From NCBI RefSeq assembly GCF_001598555.1, contig NZ_BCZE01000064.1:1-46862 (forward strand): 46,862 nucleotides of DNA, given 5' to 3'. The position numbers and the translations under genes were made by a program. Positions 32,072 to 39,857 of this stretch are shown in pieces. The notes beneath the pieces were generated by a model. That model saw nothing but the letters and a program-made list of their open reading frames with translations, had not been told where the DNA came from and made no database searches. The DNA comes from Novosphingobium rosa NBRC 15208 (lineage in GTDB: Bacteria; Pseudomonadota; Alphaproteobacteria; Sphingomonadales; Sphingomonadaceae). Position 1 is the first letter of the stretch. Every line of letters begins with the position of its first letter.

Positions 32072-32566
32072 ATGGCCCGCAAACCCTCCATCCGCCGCCC
32101 CGCGCTCGACCCTTTCGACCGGGCGATCCTGCGCATCCTCCAGCGCGACAACCGCACGCCGCAGCGGACCATCGCCGAGGCGGTCAATCTTTCCGCCGCC
32201 GCCGTGCAGCGCCGCATCGCCGCGATGGAAAGCGCCGGGATCATCGCGCGGAATGTGGCGGTGGTGGATGCGGCGGCGCTGGGCATGGCGATCACCTCCA
32301 TCGTGGAGGTCCATCTCACCGATGAGCGGGCCGGCACGGTGGATGCGGCCAAGGCGCTGTTCCGCGCCGCGCCCGAGGTGCAGCAGTGCTATTACGTCAC
32401 CGGGGGGATCAGCTTCGTGGTGGTGATCGTGGCGACGGATATGGTGGCCTATGAGGCGATCACCCGCCGCCTCTTCGCCCAGAATGAGGCGGTGGCCAGC
32501 TATCGCAGTCTGGTCGCGCTGGATCGCGTCAAGTTCGGGGCCGAGGTGCAGGTGCCGTCAGCATGA
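32072..32566 (+). CDS. Lrp/AsnC-family transcriptional regulator
   Basis: A 164-residue regulator. N-terminal HTH with LDPFDRAILRILQRDNRTPQRTIAEAVNLSAAAVQRRIAAME (about 8-50; AEAVNLSAAAVQRRI is the HTH), then the RAM ligand-binding/oligomerisation domain (about 70-160; VQQCYYVTGGISFVVVIVATDM). ATG 32072 gives a normal family start; 32042 is also in frame. Neither has a clear ribosome-binding site. It is divergent from the DMT transporter and its stop codon abuts that of the convergent MFS gene with no base between. Confidence 0.92.
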   Translation: MARKPSIRRPALDPFDRAILRILQRDNRTPQRTIAEAVNLSAAAVQRRIAAMESAGIIARNVAVVDAAALGMAITSIVEVHLTDERAGTVDAAKALFRAAPEVQQCYYVTGGISFVVVIVATDMVAYEAITRRLFAQNEAVASYRSLVALDRVKFGAEVQVPSA

Positions 32567-33826
32567 TCAGGCCTTCAGCGTTTCGCGCTGGCTGATCCAG
32601 AGGAAGGCCGCCAGCGTGAAGGCCAGCGCGGCGCCGCTCATGGCGATGGGCATGCCTGCCTGCTGGGCGATCCGCGCGGTGATCAGCGGCGAGAAGAAGC
32701 TGATGATCCGCCCCCAGTTGAAGATCGAGGCCGCTGTCGATTGCAGATGCGGCGGGTAAAGCTCGGCCATCCACGCGCCCCAGATCACGCTGGAGCAGAG
32801 CGTCGCGCCATAGATCAGCCCGAGGAGGCGCAGCAGCCCCACATTGGACGGGGCCAGCAGAAAGGCGACGATCGCCGCCGAGGCGATGAAGAAGCCCACC
32901 GCGTTGAAGCGCCGCCCGAAGCGGTCCGCCGCCCAGCCCCAGAAGAAGCCGCCCGCGATGTTGCCGGCGAACTGCCACGCCAGCAGATTGCCCGCCAGCG
33001 CGGAGGAAAAATGGCGCTCGCCGGTCAGATAGGTGGTCAGCCAGCCGCTGAAGGCGGCATAGCCGAAGAAGTTGAGGCCCGTCATCGCCGCCAGCGTTAA
33101 AGTCTGGCGGCGCACGTCGGGGGCGAACAACTCGCGCACGGGAAGCTTGTCGCCGCGCTGGCTGGCCAGATCGATGCGCGAACCCGCCGGGATCATCAGA
33201 TAGGCCACCACCGAGAGCACCAGCGGCGGCACGCCGCCCGCCCACAGCAGCATGTGCCACTGACCCGGCGCGACAGCCCCCATCGCCAGCCCCAGGGCCA
33301 CGATGGAAAGACTGAAACAGGCGTTGAGAATCCCTGCCAGTCGCCCGCGCACGGTGGGGCGGAACAGGTTGCAGTAAATCCCCACGCCGACCGGGAAGCT
33401 GGCCCCCGCGAAAAGCCCCAGCAGAAAGCGCTGCGCCAGCAGCTGCGGATAGCTGCCCACCGCCGTCCCGGCGATCAGCATCGCGCCATAGCCCGCCACC
33501 AGCAGCGCGAACATCCGCCTGCGGCCATAGCGGTCGGCCAGTTGGCCGATCACCACCGCGCCGGTCAGCGCGCCTGCCCCCTGCGCCGAATAGGTCGAGC
33601 CCGCCTGCATCAGCGAGAGGCCCAGCGACTCGCGGATAAAGGGGCGCAGCACGTCCACCGTGTTCCACGCCCAGCCATAGAGGAACTCGCAGACCATCAG
33701 CAGCAGGAAGATCGCCAGCTGATGCGGCAGGGCGATGTCCGGCGTGGCGCTCTCCGGCGCGGCGATGGCCGCCTGCTGAGGCTCGGGGATGGCGGCGGCG
33801 GGCAGGGCGGGGGTGGCGGTGGGCAT
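32567..33826 (-). CDS. MFS transporter (aromatic acid/organic acid symporter-like)
   Basis: A 419-residue, 12-helix transporter. The family loop GQLADRYGRRRM (about 93-104) and the second-half equivalent GWAADRFGRRF (about 280-290) are intact; VLRPFIRESLGLSL and IYCNLFRPTVRGRLAGI are typical of the acid:H+ symporter group. Long Ala/Pro-rich N-terminus (about 1-30). Last gene of the minus-strand operon hydrolase - SnoaL-like - MFS, 61 bases after its neighbour, headed by a LacI-type operator at 35893. It probably moves the substrate or an intermediate across the inner membrane. Confidence 0.9.
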   Translation of the reverse strand: MPTATPALPAAAIPEPQQAAIAAPESATPDIALPHQLAIFLLLMVCEFLYGWAWNTVDVLRPFIRESLGLSLMQAGSTYSAQGAGALTGAVVIGQLADRYGRRRMFALLVAGYGAMLIAGTAVGSYPQLLAQRFLLGLFAGASFPVGVGIYCNLFRPTVRGRLAGILNACFSLSIVALGLAMGAVAPGQWHMLLWAGGVPPLVLSVVAYLMIPAGSRIDLASQRGDKLPVRELFAPDVRRQTLTLAAMTGLNFFGYAAFSGWLTTYLTGERHFSSALAGNLLAWQFAGNIAGGFFWGWAADRFGRRFNAVGFFIASAAIVAFLLAPSNVGLLRLLGLIYGATLCSSVIWGAWMAELYPPHLQSTAASIFNWGRIISFFSPLITARIAQQAGMPIAMSGAALAFTLAAFLWISQRETLKA

Positions 33827-33887
33827 CCTCGGAACACTCCGGCGAGGAAAGGGTGGCGGGGCCGCGCGGGCCCCGCCCGTGTCACGG

Positions 33888-35024
33888 TCAGGCGGCGGCC
33901 TGAATGGCGGCCAGTTTCAGCTGCACCAGCATCGAGAACTCGTCATAGACCGCCCATTCATCGACGATCTTGCCATCCTTGATATGGAAATGCGTCACGC
34001 CCATCACGAAGAGCGGGTGCCCGGTGGGCGCGCCCAGCGAGCCATAGCCCAGATGGTGACCATCCATCACCCAGCGCAGGGCATATTTGGTGCCGCCCTC
34101 CTCGCTCTCCACCGAGCAGATATGCTGCGGCACAAAGCTGCAATCGGGCATCAGCGCGACAAGGCGCATGGTTTGCTGCAGCACCGCCGCCACGCCATAG
34201 AGTTCGCGCATCAGCGGGCCGTGCCACTGGCAGTTGGGGGCATAGATCTCGTGAATCTTGCCGAACATGCGCTTGTTGTAGATGTGGTGCAGCCAGGTGA
34301 GGAGCTGCGCCTCGCCCTCATTGTTGGCGATGGAGAGGTCGGCCTCGCTCTCGGGCGGATACTGGCCCAGCAGGCGGCGGTTTTCGGCGGTGTCCATCAC
34401 CGGCTCGCCAAGGTCGAACTTGCGCTGGGCGAGGGTCTGGGCGAATTCATGCGGGTCGAGCCCGACCTGAATCAGCGGGCCCATATTGTCGCGCACGATC
34501 CATTCCTTGTAGATCTTGTTCTCAAGGATCATGCAGTCGGCCACGGTGCGGGTGCAATAGGTGCGGCCTGTGGGCTTGCCCCAGGCGCCGATCTGCGTGT
34601 GGCGGCCCGAGCCATGCGTCATATGGCTGGTGTAGAAGCCGTTCACATCGTCGCCGTTCCAGATCACCTGCTGGGCCATGCCGCGCCGGTCGGGGAATTC
34701 AACGAGACGCTGGATGGTGTCGCGTATATGCGTCTCGCGGTCATACATCGTGCCCAGCGTGGTGTAGGCGACGCAATTATGCGTGTAATGGCTGTAGATC
34801 AGCCCCACATCGCGCTCATCCCAGATGCGGTGGGTGCAGCGCACGATGTAGTCGACGATATCGGTGTAGCAATCATCGAAGCCGCGCATGCTTTGCACCC
34901 GGGGGCGGTTCTCGGGCACCAACTGCGTGAAATCGCGGCGTTCTACCTGCAGCACGCGGCCTGGTTGCGCAGGGACGGCCTGAGGGGCGGCGGCGGGTTT
35001 CTTGGGGGTTTGGGCGTCAGTCAC
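33888..35024 (-). CDS. Tandem SnoaL/NTF2-like protein
   Basis: A 378-residue soluble protein built of two NTF2-like halves, roughly 45-190 and 225-378, each an alpha+beta cone typical of SnoaL cyclases, dehydratases and isomerases. Landmarks: VDYIVRCTHRIWDERDVGLIYSHY and TWLHHIYNKRMFGKIHEIYAPNCQWHGP, the two matching openings; VTHFHIKDGKIVDEWAVYDEF in the second half. A GTG at 35024 has AGAGG six bases upstream and was chosen over an ATG five codons earlier with none. Middle gene of the LacI-regulated minus operon. It may dehydrate, isomerise or ring-close an intermediate; this is an inference from the fold. Confidence 0.8.
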   Translation of the reverse strand: MTDAQTPKKPAAAPQAVPAQPGRVLQVERRDFTQLVPENRPRVQSMRGFDDCYTDIVDYIVRCTHRIWDERDVGLIYSHYTHNCVAYTTLGTMYDRETHIRDTIQRLVEFPDRRGMAQQVIWNGDDVNGFYTSHMTHGSGRHTQIGAWGKPTGRTYCTRTVADCMILENKIYKEWIVRDNMGPLIQVGLDPHEFAQTLAQRKFDLGEPVMDTAENRRLLGQYPPESEADLSIANNEGEAQLLTWLHHIYNKRMFGKIHEIYAPNCQWHGPLMRELYGVAAVLQQTMRLVALMPDCSFVPQHICSVESEEGGTKYALRWVMDGHHLGYGSLGAPTGHPLFVMGVTHFHIKDGKIVDEWAVYDEFSMLVQLKLAAIQAAA

Positions 35025-35073
35025 GGAAGACCTCTCCATTGTGCGACATCGGTGAGTGTTATGGGCGTGGATG

Positions 35074-35790
35074 TTATGGATGGACGGGCACGGGCGCCAG
35101 CCATTCGGCAAGGGCGCGGGCGCAGAAATCGGGACACTCCAGCGGCAGGAAATGGCCCGCATCCGGGGCGATATGCAGCGTGGCATGGGGCAGGCCGTCG
35201 GCCAGTTCCTGCTGCAGGGCGGGCGGGGCGATCTGGTCCTGAGCGCCGCCCAGCACCAGTGTCGGCATGGCCATGGCGGGCAGAAGCGGGCGCTTGTCGC
35301 TGCGGGTCAGGGCAACTTCGGTTTGCAGGCTGAGCGTGTCTTGCGGGGCTTCACGCGCCATATCGCGGATCAGCTGGCGGAGCGCGGTATCCTCAAGGTG
35401 CGCGGCGGCAACCGAGCGGGGCCAGAGCTGGTCCACCGCCGCAACCGGATCGCCGGCGGCAGCGGCGCGGCGGGTTTCGTGGTCGGCTGGCGGTACATCA
35501 CGGCCATTGGCGGCGATCAGCACCATGGCGCCGATGCGGTGCGGAGCGATGGCGGCCATCTCCAGCGCCACAATGGCGCCCAGTGAAAAGCCGACAGGAA
35601 TGAAAAGCGCAGGGGCGTTCTGGAGCAAGCGGTGGGCCAGAGCCTGCGCGCTGGGCAGGCCGGTCATGTCGCCATGCAGAACATTGTGCGCCGTTCCAGT
35701 CAGCATCGGCGCAAACACCCGTGCGTCGCACAAGGTGCCGGGCAGCATCAGCAGCGGCCAGTCGGGATCGATGCGCGGGGGCGCTGTCAC
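35074..35790 (-). CDS. Alpha/beta hydrolase
   Basis: A 238-residue cytoplasmic hydrolase. Oxyanion region LLMLPGTLCDARVF near 13-26; nucleophile elbow GFSLG at 67-71 (Ser69); candidate acid in LVLGGAQDQIAPP (about 190); His in DAGHFLPLE near the end. The GTG start is preceded by GGGAGAA about nine bases upstream. First gene of the three-gene minus operon, 102 bases from a perfect LacI-type operator shared with the divergent bicupin gene. Probably cleaves an ester, lactone or C-C bond in the cluster's pathway. Confidence 0.87.
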   Translation of the reverse strand: MTAPPRIDPDWPLLMLPGTLCDARVFAPMLTGTAHNVLHGDMTGLPSAQALAHRLLQNAPALFIPVGFSLGAIVALEMAAIAPHRIGAMVLIAANGRDVPPADHETRRAAAAGDPVAAVDQLWPRSVAAAHLEDTALRQLIRDMAREAPQDTLSLQTEVALTRSDKRPLLPAMAMPTLVLGGAQDQIAPPALQQELADGLPHATLHIAPDAGHFLPLECPDFCARALAEWLAPVPVHP

Positions 35791-35892
35791 GTCGTGTGTT
35801 CTCCCGTCCGGGATCGATGGTTCGTCCCGGCATCGTTGATGCTTGCCCTCACCAAATTAGCTTGCGCTGGGCATGGCGATGGATTAGCACAT

Positions 35893-35908
35893 TTGCATTC
35901 GAATGCAA
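35893..35908. promoter_or_regulatory. LacI-type operator O1
   Basis: TTGCATTCGAATGCAA, a perfect 16-bp palindrome with central CG, as usual for LacI-family sites. It lies between the divergent hydrolase operon and the bicupin gene, 65 bases from the bicupin start. It is the best copy of the motif found at five sites around the lacI gene at 38554. Confidence 0.8.
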
Positions 35909-35973
35909 GTGTGGGATGAAAAATTCCGGCAAAGACCGGCGATTTGGGCCCCTTGAAGACAATGGAGCGATTC

Positions 35974-37026
35974 GTGACACAACCGACAAACGGGGGAGCT
36001 GCCAGCGACGGATTGGCCGGCACGGCGATGGCTGGCCGGCTGGTGCGCTATGCCGATCTCGTGCCCTGCCGCACCGCCTTTATCGATACCCGCACGCCCG
36101 GTTCGACCGAGAAGGAAAACTTCACGATCATCGGCCCCGGCGTGTCGGAAAGCCCGGATCAGTTCGTGCATATCGCCCAGCCACATGGCTTCAACATTGG
36201 CGGCGCGCGCCAGCCCTTCGGTTGCGTCAATTCGCAGCACAGCCATGAAACAGCGGAGGTCTTCGTCGTCCATTCCGGCCATTGGCGGCTGCTGTTCGGC
36301 CCCAATTGCGAGGATGGCGCGCTGGAAATCGGCCCCGGCGATGTCGCTTCGGTGCCGACGCAGATGTTCCGCGGTTTCGAAAAGGTCGATGAGGGCACCG
36401 GCTTCCTGTGGGTCGCGCTGGGGCAGGATGAGCCCGGCAAGGTGACCTGGGCCCCCGCCGTGCTGGAGGCCGCGCAGGATTTCGGCCTGAAGCTGACCAA
36501 GGGCGGCCAGCTGATCGACACCAGCAGCGGCGATTACGAGTTGCGCGATGTCGAGCTGGAAACCGGCCTCGATGCCGAGGCTGCGGCGCAATTGCGCACG
36601 CCGCCGCTGGAAAAGCTGCTGGAATGCGTGGTGCGCGCCGGGGAGGCCCCCGCCAATCCTGCTTCGCCCTTGGCCGCGCCCGGCGTGGTGGAAGCGGGGG
36701 TGATCGTGCCTCAGGCCACCAGCGACGGCTTTGCCCCAGGCCCGATTTCCGGCTGGTGGCCGCATGGCTTCAACCTGCGCCAGTTGACCTTGCAGACCGG
36801 CGCCTATGTCCCGCTGCATGCCCGCGCCGAGGAAGAGGTGATCTTCATCCAGTCGGGCACCTTGGAAGTCAGCTGGGCTGATGGCAGCCTGATTATGGGT
36901 GCGGGCGATACGCTGACCGTGCCGATCGGCCTGCAGCATGCCTTCCGCAACACCGCCTCCGTGCCGTGTGAGGCGATTGTGGTGCGCGGCTCGGAAGATC
37001 CGGCGCGACCGGTGTTTGCCAGCTAA
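35974..37026 (+). CDS. Bicupin (two cupin domains)
   Basis: A 350-residue cytoplasmic protein with two cupin folds. Domain 1 carries HSHETAEVFVVHSGHW with His89, His91 and Glu95 as candidate metal ligands, then a typical GDVASVPTQMFRGF turn. Domain 2 has PLHARAEEEVIFIQSGTLEVSW and GDTLTVPIGLQHAFRN but lacks the second His of motif 1, so it may not bind metal. The layout recalls gentisate dioxygenase-like or phosphomannose-type bicupins. The GTG at 35974 has GGAG six bases upstream; an ATG at 35962 and TTG at 35944 are alternatives. Single gene under operator O1, ended by a strong terminator. Likely an isomerase or oxygenase of the pathway. Confidence 0.82.
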   Translation: MTQPTNGGAASDGLAGTAMAGRLVRYADLVPCRTAFIDTRTPGSTEKENFTIIGPGVSESPDQFVHIAQPHGFNIGGARQPFGCVNSQHSHETAEVFVVHSGHWRLLFGPNCEDGALEIGPGDVASVPTQMFRGFEKVDEGTGFLWVALGQDEPGKVTWAPAVLEAAQDFGLKLTKGGQLIDTSSGDYELRDVELETGLDAEAAAQLRTPPLEKLLECVVRAGEAPANPASPLAAPGVVEAGVIVPQATSDGFAPGPISGWWPHGFNLRQLTLQTGAYVPLHARAEEEVIFIQSGTLEVSWADGSLIMGAGDTLTVPIGLQHAFRNTASVPCEAIVVRGSEDPARPVFAS

Positions 37027-37042
37027 AGCGAAGGCAAGGCTA

Positions 37043-37080
37043 AAAAAGGGCGGTCCGGATCAATCCGGGCCGCCCTTTTT
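37043..37080. terminator. Bidirectional terminator
   Basis: AAAAAGGGCGGTCCGGAT (37043-37060) pairs with ATCCGGGCCGCCCTTTTT (37063-37080) with one G-T wobble. T-tracts on both strands end the bicupin gene (plus) and the HisD-like gene (minus). Confidence 0.92.
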
Positions 37081-37136
37081 CGTGGGGTTGATCGCAAGGA
37101 AAGATCCCGGCGCTATTACGCGCCGGGGTCTTGAAA

Positions 37137-38432
37137 TCAGGCGTTCTGCTTCAACCGCTCGAAGCGGATGGCGGCGGCCTTCTGATGGCCTTCGAGACCC
37201 TCGCTGCCGCTCTGGCGAATGGCGGGCGGGGCGACGGCGGCAATCGCCTTGTCCTCCAGCCACTGATGCGTCGCGATCTTCACATAGGAACCGACCCAGA
37301 GCCCGCCGGTGTAGCGCCCCGCGCCCATCGTCGGCAGCGTGTGATTGGTGCCGACATTCTTGTCCGAATAGACCACGCTGGCGTTCTCGCCGATGAACAG
37401 CGAGCCGTAATTGCGCAGCTTCCTGGCGAAACCATGCGGATCGGCGGTGTGGACCTGCAGATGTTCGGCAGCGACATGATCGGAATAGGCGATCATCGAA
37501 GCCTCACTGTCGCACAGCACGATCTCGCCGTAATTGGCCCAGCTTTCCGCCGCCACCTTGGCGGTGGCGAGGGTTTCCAGCTGGCGCTCCACCTCCTTCA
37601 CCGTGGCTTCGGCCAGAGCGCGGTCGGTGGTGATCAGGCCCACGCGGGTGCGTACATCATGCTCGGCCTGACCGAGGAGATCGCAGGCGATCAGTTCCGG
37701 ATCGCCGCTGCTGTCGGCCACCACGAAGATTTCGGAGGGGCCCGCCAACTGGTCGATGCCCACGGGGCCGAACACCTGCCGCTTGGCCTCGTTCACAAAG
37801 GCGTTGCCGGGGCCCATGATCTTGTTGACCTGCGGCACGGTCTGCGTGCCATAGGCCATGGCGGCGATGGCCTGCGCCCCGCCGATGCGGAAGATCCGGT
37901 CCGCGCCGGAAAGGTGGCAGCCCGCGATCATCGCGCGATGGGCGTTGGGCGGCAGGCAGGCGACAACCTCGGCGCAGCCCGCGACCTTGCCCGGCACGAT
38001 GGTCATGATCGGCGCGGAGAGCAGTGGGAAACGGCCACCCGGCACATAGGCGCCCACGCGATCGATGGGGATCACGCGGTGGCCCAGATGCAGGCCGGGA
38101 ATGGGCTCGATCTCCAGCGGCAGGATGGTGCCGAGTTGCGCCTGCGCGAAACGGCGCACGTTTTCGATGGCGAATTCGGTGTCGGCGCGGGTCTGGGGAT
38201 CGAGTTCGTCCAGCGCGGCGCGGCGATCGGCCTGCGACACTTCGAATTGCTCAAGATCGGCCTTGTCGAACTGCGCGGAATAGCGGCGCACGGCGGCATC
38301 GCCCTCGCGGCGCACATCGGCCAGCACGGTGGCGACGATGCCGGTCACGTCATTGTTGTCGGCAATCGAATCGCGGGCGGGGGCCTTGATGTAGGTGGTG
38401 GTGTCGGCAAAGCCTTGCGGCGCGGTGCTCAT
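37137..38432 (-). CDS. Histidinol dehydrogenase family NAD+-dependent alcohol dehydrogenase
   Basis: A 431-residue zinc enzyme of the HisD family, which oxidises an alcohol to an acid in two NAD+ steps. The zinc ligands are all present: Gln255 and His258 (GQAEHD), Asp357 (YSDKNVGTNH) and His416 (EGLEGHQ). The catalytic pair Glu323-His324 is in AAEHLQVH, and the GAYVPGG and GPGNAFVNEAKRQVFG loops are intact. It lies outside any his operon, in a LacI-controlled catabolic cluster, so it is a paralogue such as those that oxidise dihydroxypropanesulfonate (HpsN) rather than a biosynthetic enzyme. ATG with GGGAG six bases upstream. Operator O2 lies 44 bases upstream, shared with lacI. Confidence 0.9.
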   Translation of the reverse strand: MSTAPQGFADTTTYIKAPARDSIADNNDVTGIVATVLADVRREGDAAVRRYSAQFDKADLEQFEVSQADRRAALDELDPQTRADTEFAIENVRRFAQAQLGTILPLEIEPIPGLHLGHRVIPIDRVGAYVPGGRFPLLSAPIMTIVPGKVAGCAEVVACLPPNAHRAMIAGCHLSGADRIFRIGGAQAIAAMAYGTQTVPQVNKIMGPGNAFVNEAKRQVFGPVGIDQLAGPSEIFVVADSSGDPELIACDLLGQAEHDVRTRVGLITTDRALAEATVKEVERQLETLATAKVAAESWANYGEIVLCDSEASMIAYSDHVAAEHLQVHTADPHGFARKLRNYGSLFIGENASVVYSDKNVGTNHTLPTMGAGRYTGGLWVGSYVKIATHQWLEDKAIAAVAPPAIRQSGSEGLEGHQKAAAIRFERLKQNA

Positions 38433-38475
38433 GATCTTCTCCCGGCGGTTTGGTGACTGAGGTTTTGCATCGATA

Positions 38476-38491
38476 CTGCATTCGAATGCAA
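38476..38491. promoter_or_regulatory. LacI-type operator O2
   Basis: CTGCATTCGAATGCAA, 15 of 16 to O1, with 14 bp perfectly palindromic (38477-38490). It lies between the divergent hisD-like gene (44 bases) and lacI (63 bases), so it should mediate autoregulation too. Confidence 0.78.
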
Positions 38492-38553
38492 ATGTCACGC
38501 GGCATTTTGGAGATAGCGCCATGTCATTTGCGCTGTCCGCGCAAGGTGAGTAG

Positions 38554-39636
38554 ATGAACCGCATTCAAGCTTTGAGGGTGCTGATGCCCAAACCGCAGAC
38601 CAACAAGAAATCCACCTCCACCACCATGGAGCAGGGGCGGCGGCCGACATCCTATGATGTCGCGCGGATCGCGGGCGTCTCGCAATCGGCGGTGTCGCGC
38701 TGTTTTGCGCCCAATGCCTCGATCGGGGCGGCCAAGCGCGAGTTGATCCTGAAGGTCGCGGCGGAAATCGGGTATCGCCCCAACGCTTTGGCGCAGGCCC
38801 TGATTTCGAAGCGCACCAACATCGTGGCGCTGGTCATTTCCGCGCGCACCAACCTCTACTACCCCGAGGTTCTGGCCGAATTGAGCGCCCGTTTGAATGA
38901 GCGCGACATTCGCGTGCTGCTGTTTTCTCTCTCGGAGGAAAGCGATGTCGACGGCGTGCTGGACCAGATCTGGCGCCATTCGGTCGACGGGGTGATTTCC
39001 GCGGCGCGGCTTTCGGCGGCGCAGGTCGCGCAATTTGCCGAGCATCGCGTGCCGCTGGTGCTCTACAACCGCGTGGCGACGGCGGCGCCCTCGGTGCGCT
39101 GCGATTCCGTCTCGGGCGAGCGCCATCTGGTCGAGCATCTGCTGGCTGCCGGGCATCGCCGTTTCGGCCTGATTTCGGGCCCTGCCGACAGCTATGTCGG
39201 CGAGGAGCGGCGCAATGCGGCGCTCGCGGCGCTGGCGCAGGCCGGAGTGGGGGATGTGGCCGAAAGCCGGGGGGACTTCTCCTATGACAGCGGCCATCGC
39301 GCGATGCATGCCTTGCATCAGGCGGCGGGCAAACTGGATGCGGTGATCGCGGTCAGCGATCTGATGGCGATCGGCGCGATGGATGCGGCACGGCGCGATC
39401 TGGACCTGAGCATCCCTGAAGATCTTTCGGTGGTGGGCTTCGATGGCGCGGGCCCGGCGCGCTGGGGCAGCTATGATCTCACCTCGGTGCGGCAGCCGGT
39501 GCGGCGCATGACCGATGCGGCGGTGGCGATGCTGGTCGAGCGGATCGAGGATGCCACGGCCCCTGCCGAGCAGCGCCTGTTCACCGGCGAATTGTTGAGC
39601 GGCAGCAGCGCGCGAATCGCGGTTCCGGTGGTGTGA
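38554..39636 (+). CDS. LacI-family transcriptional regulator of the cluster
   Basis: A 360-residue regulator. HTH at about 31-52 (RPTSYDVARIAGVSQSAVSRCF) with the hinge helix after it (YRPNALAQALISKRTNIV, minor-groove AL..L pattern near 76-84). The sugar-binding-protein-like effector domain runs from about 90 to 345. ATG 38554 has AAGG seven bases upstream; 38584 (GAGG six bases upstream) is also possible. Its gene lies at the centre of a set of five sites resembling TTGCATTCGAATGCAA, the expected symmetric, CG-centred operator of this family. It probably represses all units until an inducer (a pathway compound) binds. Confidence 0.93.
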   Translation: MNRIQALRVLMPKPQTNKKSTSTTMEQGRRPTSYDVARIAGVSQSAVSRCFAPNASIGAAKRELILKVAAEIGYRPNALAQALISKRTNIVALVISARTNLYYPEVLAELSARLNERDIRVLLFSLSEESDVDGVLDQIWRHSVDGVISAARLSAAQVAQFAEHRVPLVLYNRVATAAPSVRCDSVSGERHLVEHLLAAGHRRFGLISGPADSYVGEERRNAALAALAQAGVGDVAESRGDFSYDSGHRAMHALHQAAGKLDAVIAVSDLMAIGAMDAARRDLDLSIPEDLSVVGFDGAGPARWGSYDLTSVRQPVRRMTDAAVAMLVERIEDATAPAEQRLFTGELLSGSSARIAVPVV

Positions 39637-39648
39637 ATTCGAAGGCAA
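39633..39648. promoter_or_regulatory. LacI-type operator-like site O3
   Basis: GTGAATTCGAAGGCAA, 12-13 of 16 to O1, with the shared flank CTGTCAC also seen after O2. It overlaps the lacI stop codon and lies 210 bases ahead of the third TonB receptor. Confidence 0.4.
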
Positions 39649-39656
39649 CTGTCACC

Positions 39657-39682
39657 GCTATTTTTTCGCTATAAAAAATAGC
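39657..39682. terminator. AT-rich hairpin after lacI
   Basis: GCTATTTTTT (39657-39666) and AAAAAATAGC (39673-39682), perfect 10-bp arms and 6-base loop. It may end lacI transcription or be part of the receptor control region. Confidence 0.5.
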
Positions 39683-39776
39683 ATCATTGCGCGTGATTGC
39701 CTGATTTTATCAAAAATAAGCTGATTTTAATGCATATTTCTGGATCGCCATGAAGCGCATATGCGTCAAATGACCG

Positions 39777-39792
39777 ATGACTTCGAATGCAA
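39777..39792. promoter_or_regulatory. LacI-type operator-like site O4
   Basis: ATGACTTCGAATGCAA: the right half (TTCGAATGCAA) is perfect, the left half degenerate. It is 65 bases before the TonB receptor start, the same distance as O1 from the bicupin gene and O2 from lacI. Confidence 0.55.
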
Positions 39793-39857
39793 AAAATGAT
39801 GGACGCGGCGCGGCCTTGCCGATAGATTTCCCTCAGAACAGAGAAAAGGGGAGTCAC

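Noticed and set aside
37137..38432. HisD-like gene as biosynthetic histidinol dehydrogenase
   Set aside because: No other his genes nearby; it sits in a LacI-operator-controlled catabolic cluster, so a paralogue is more likely.
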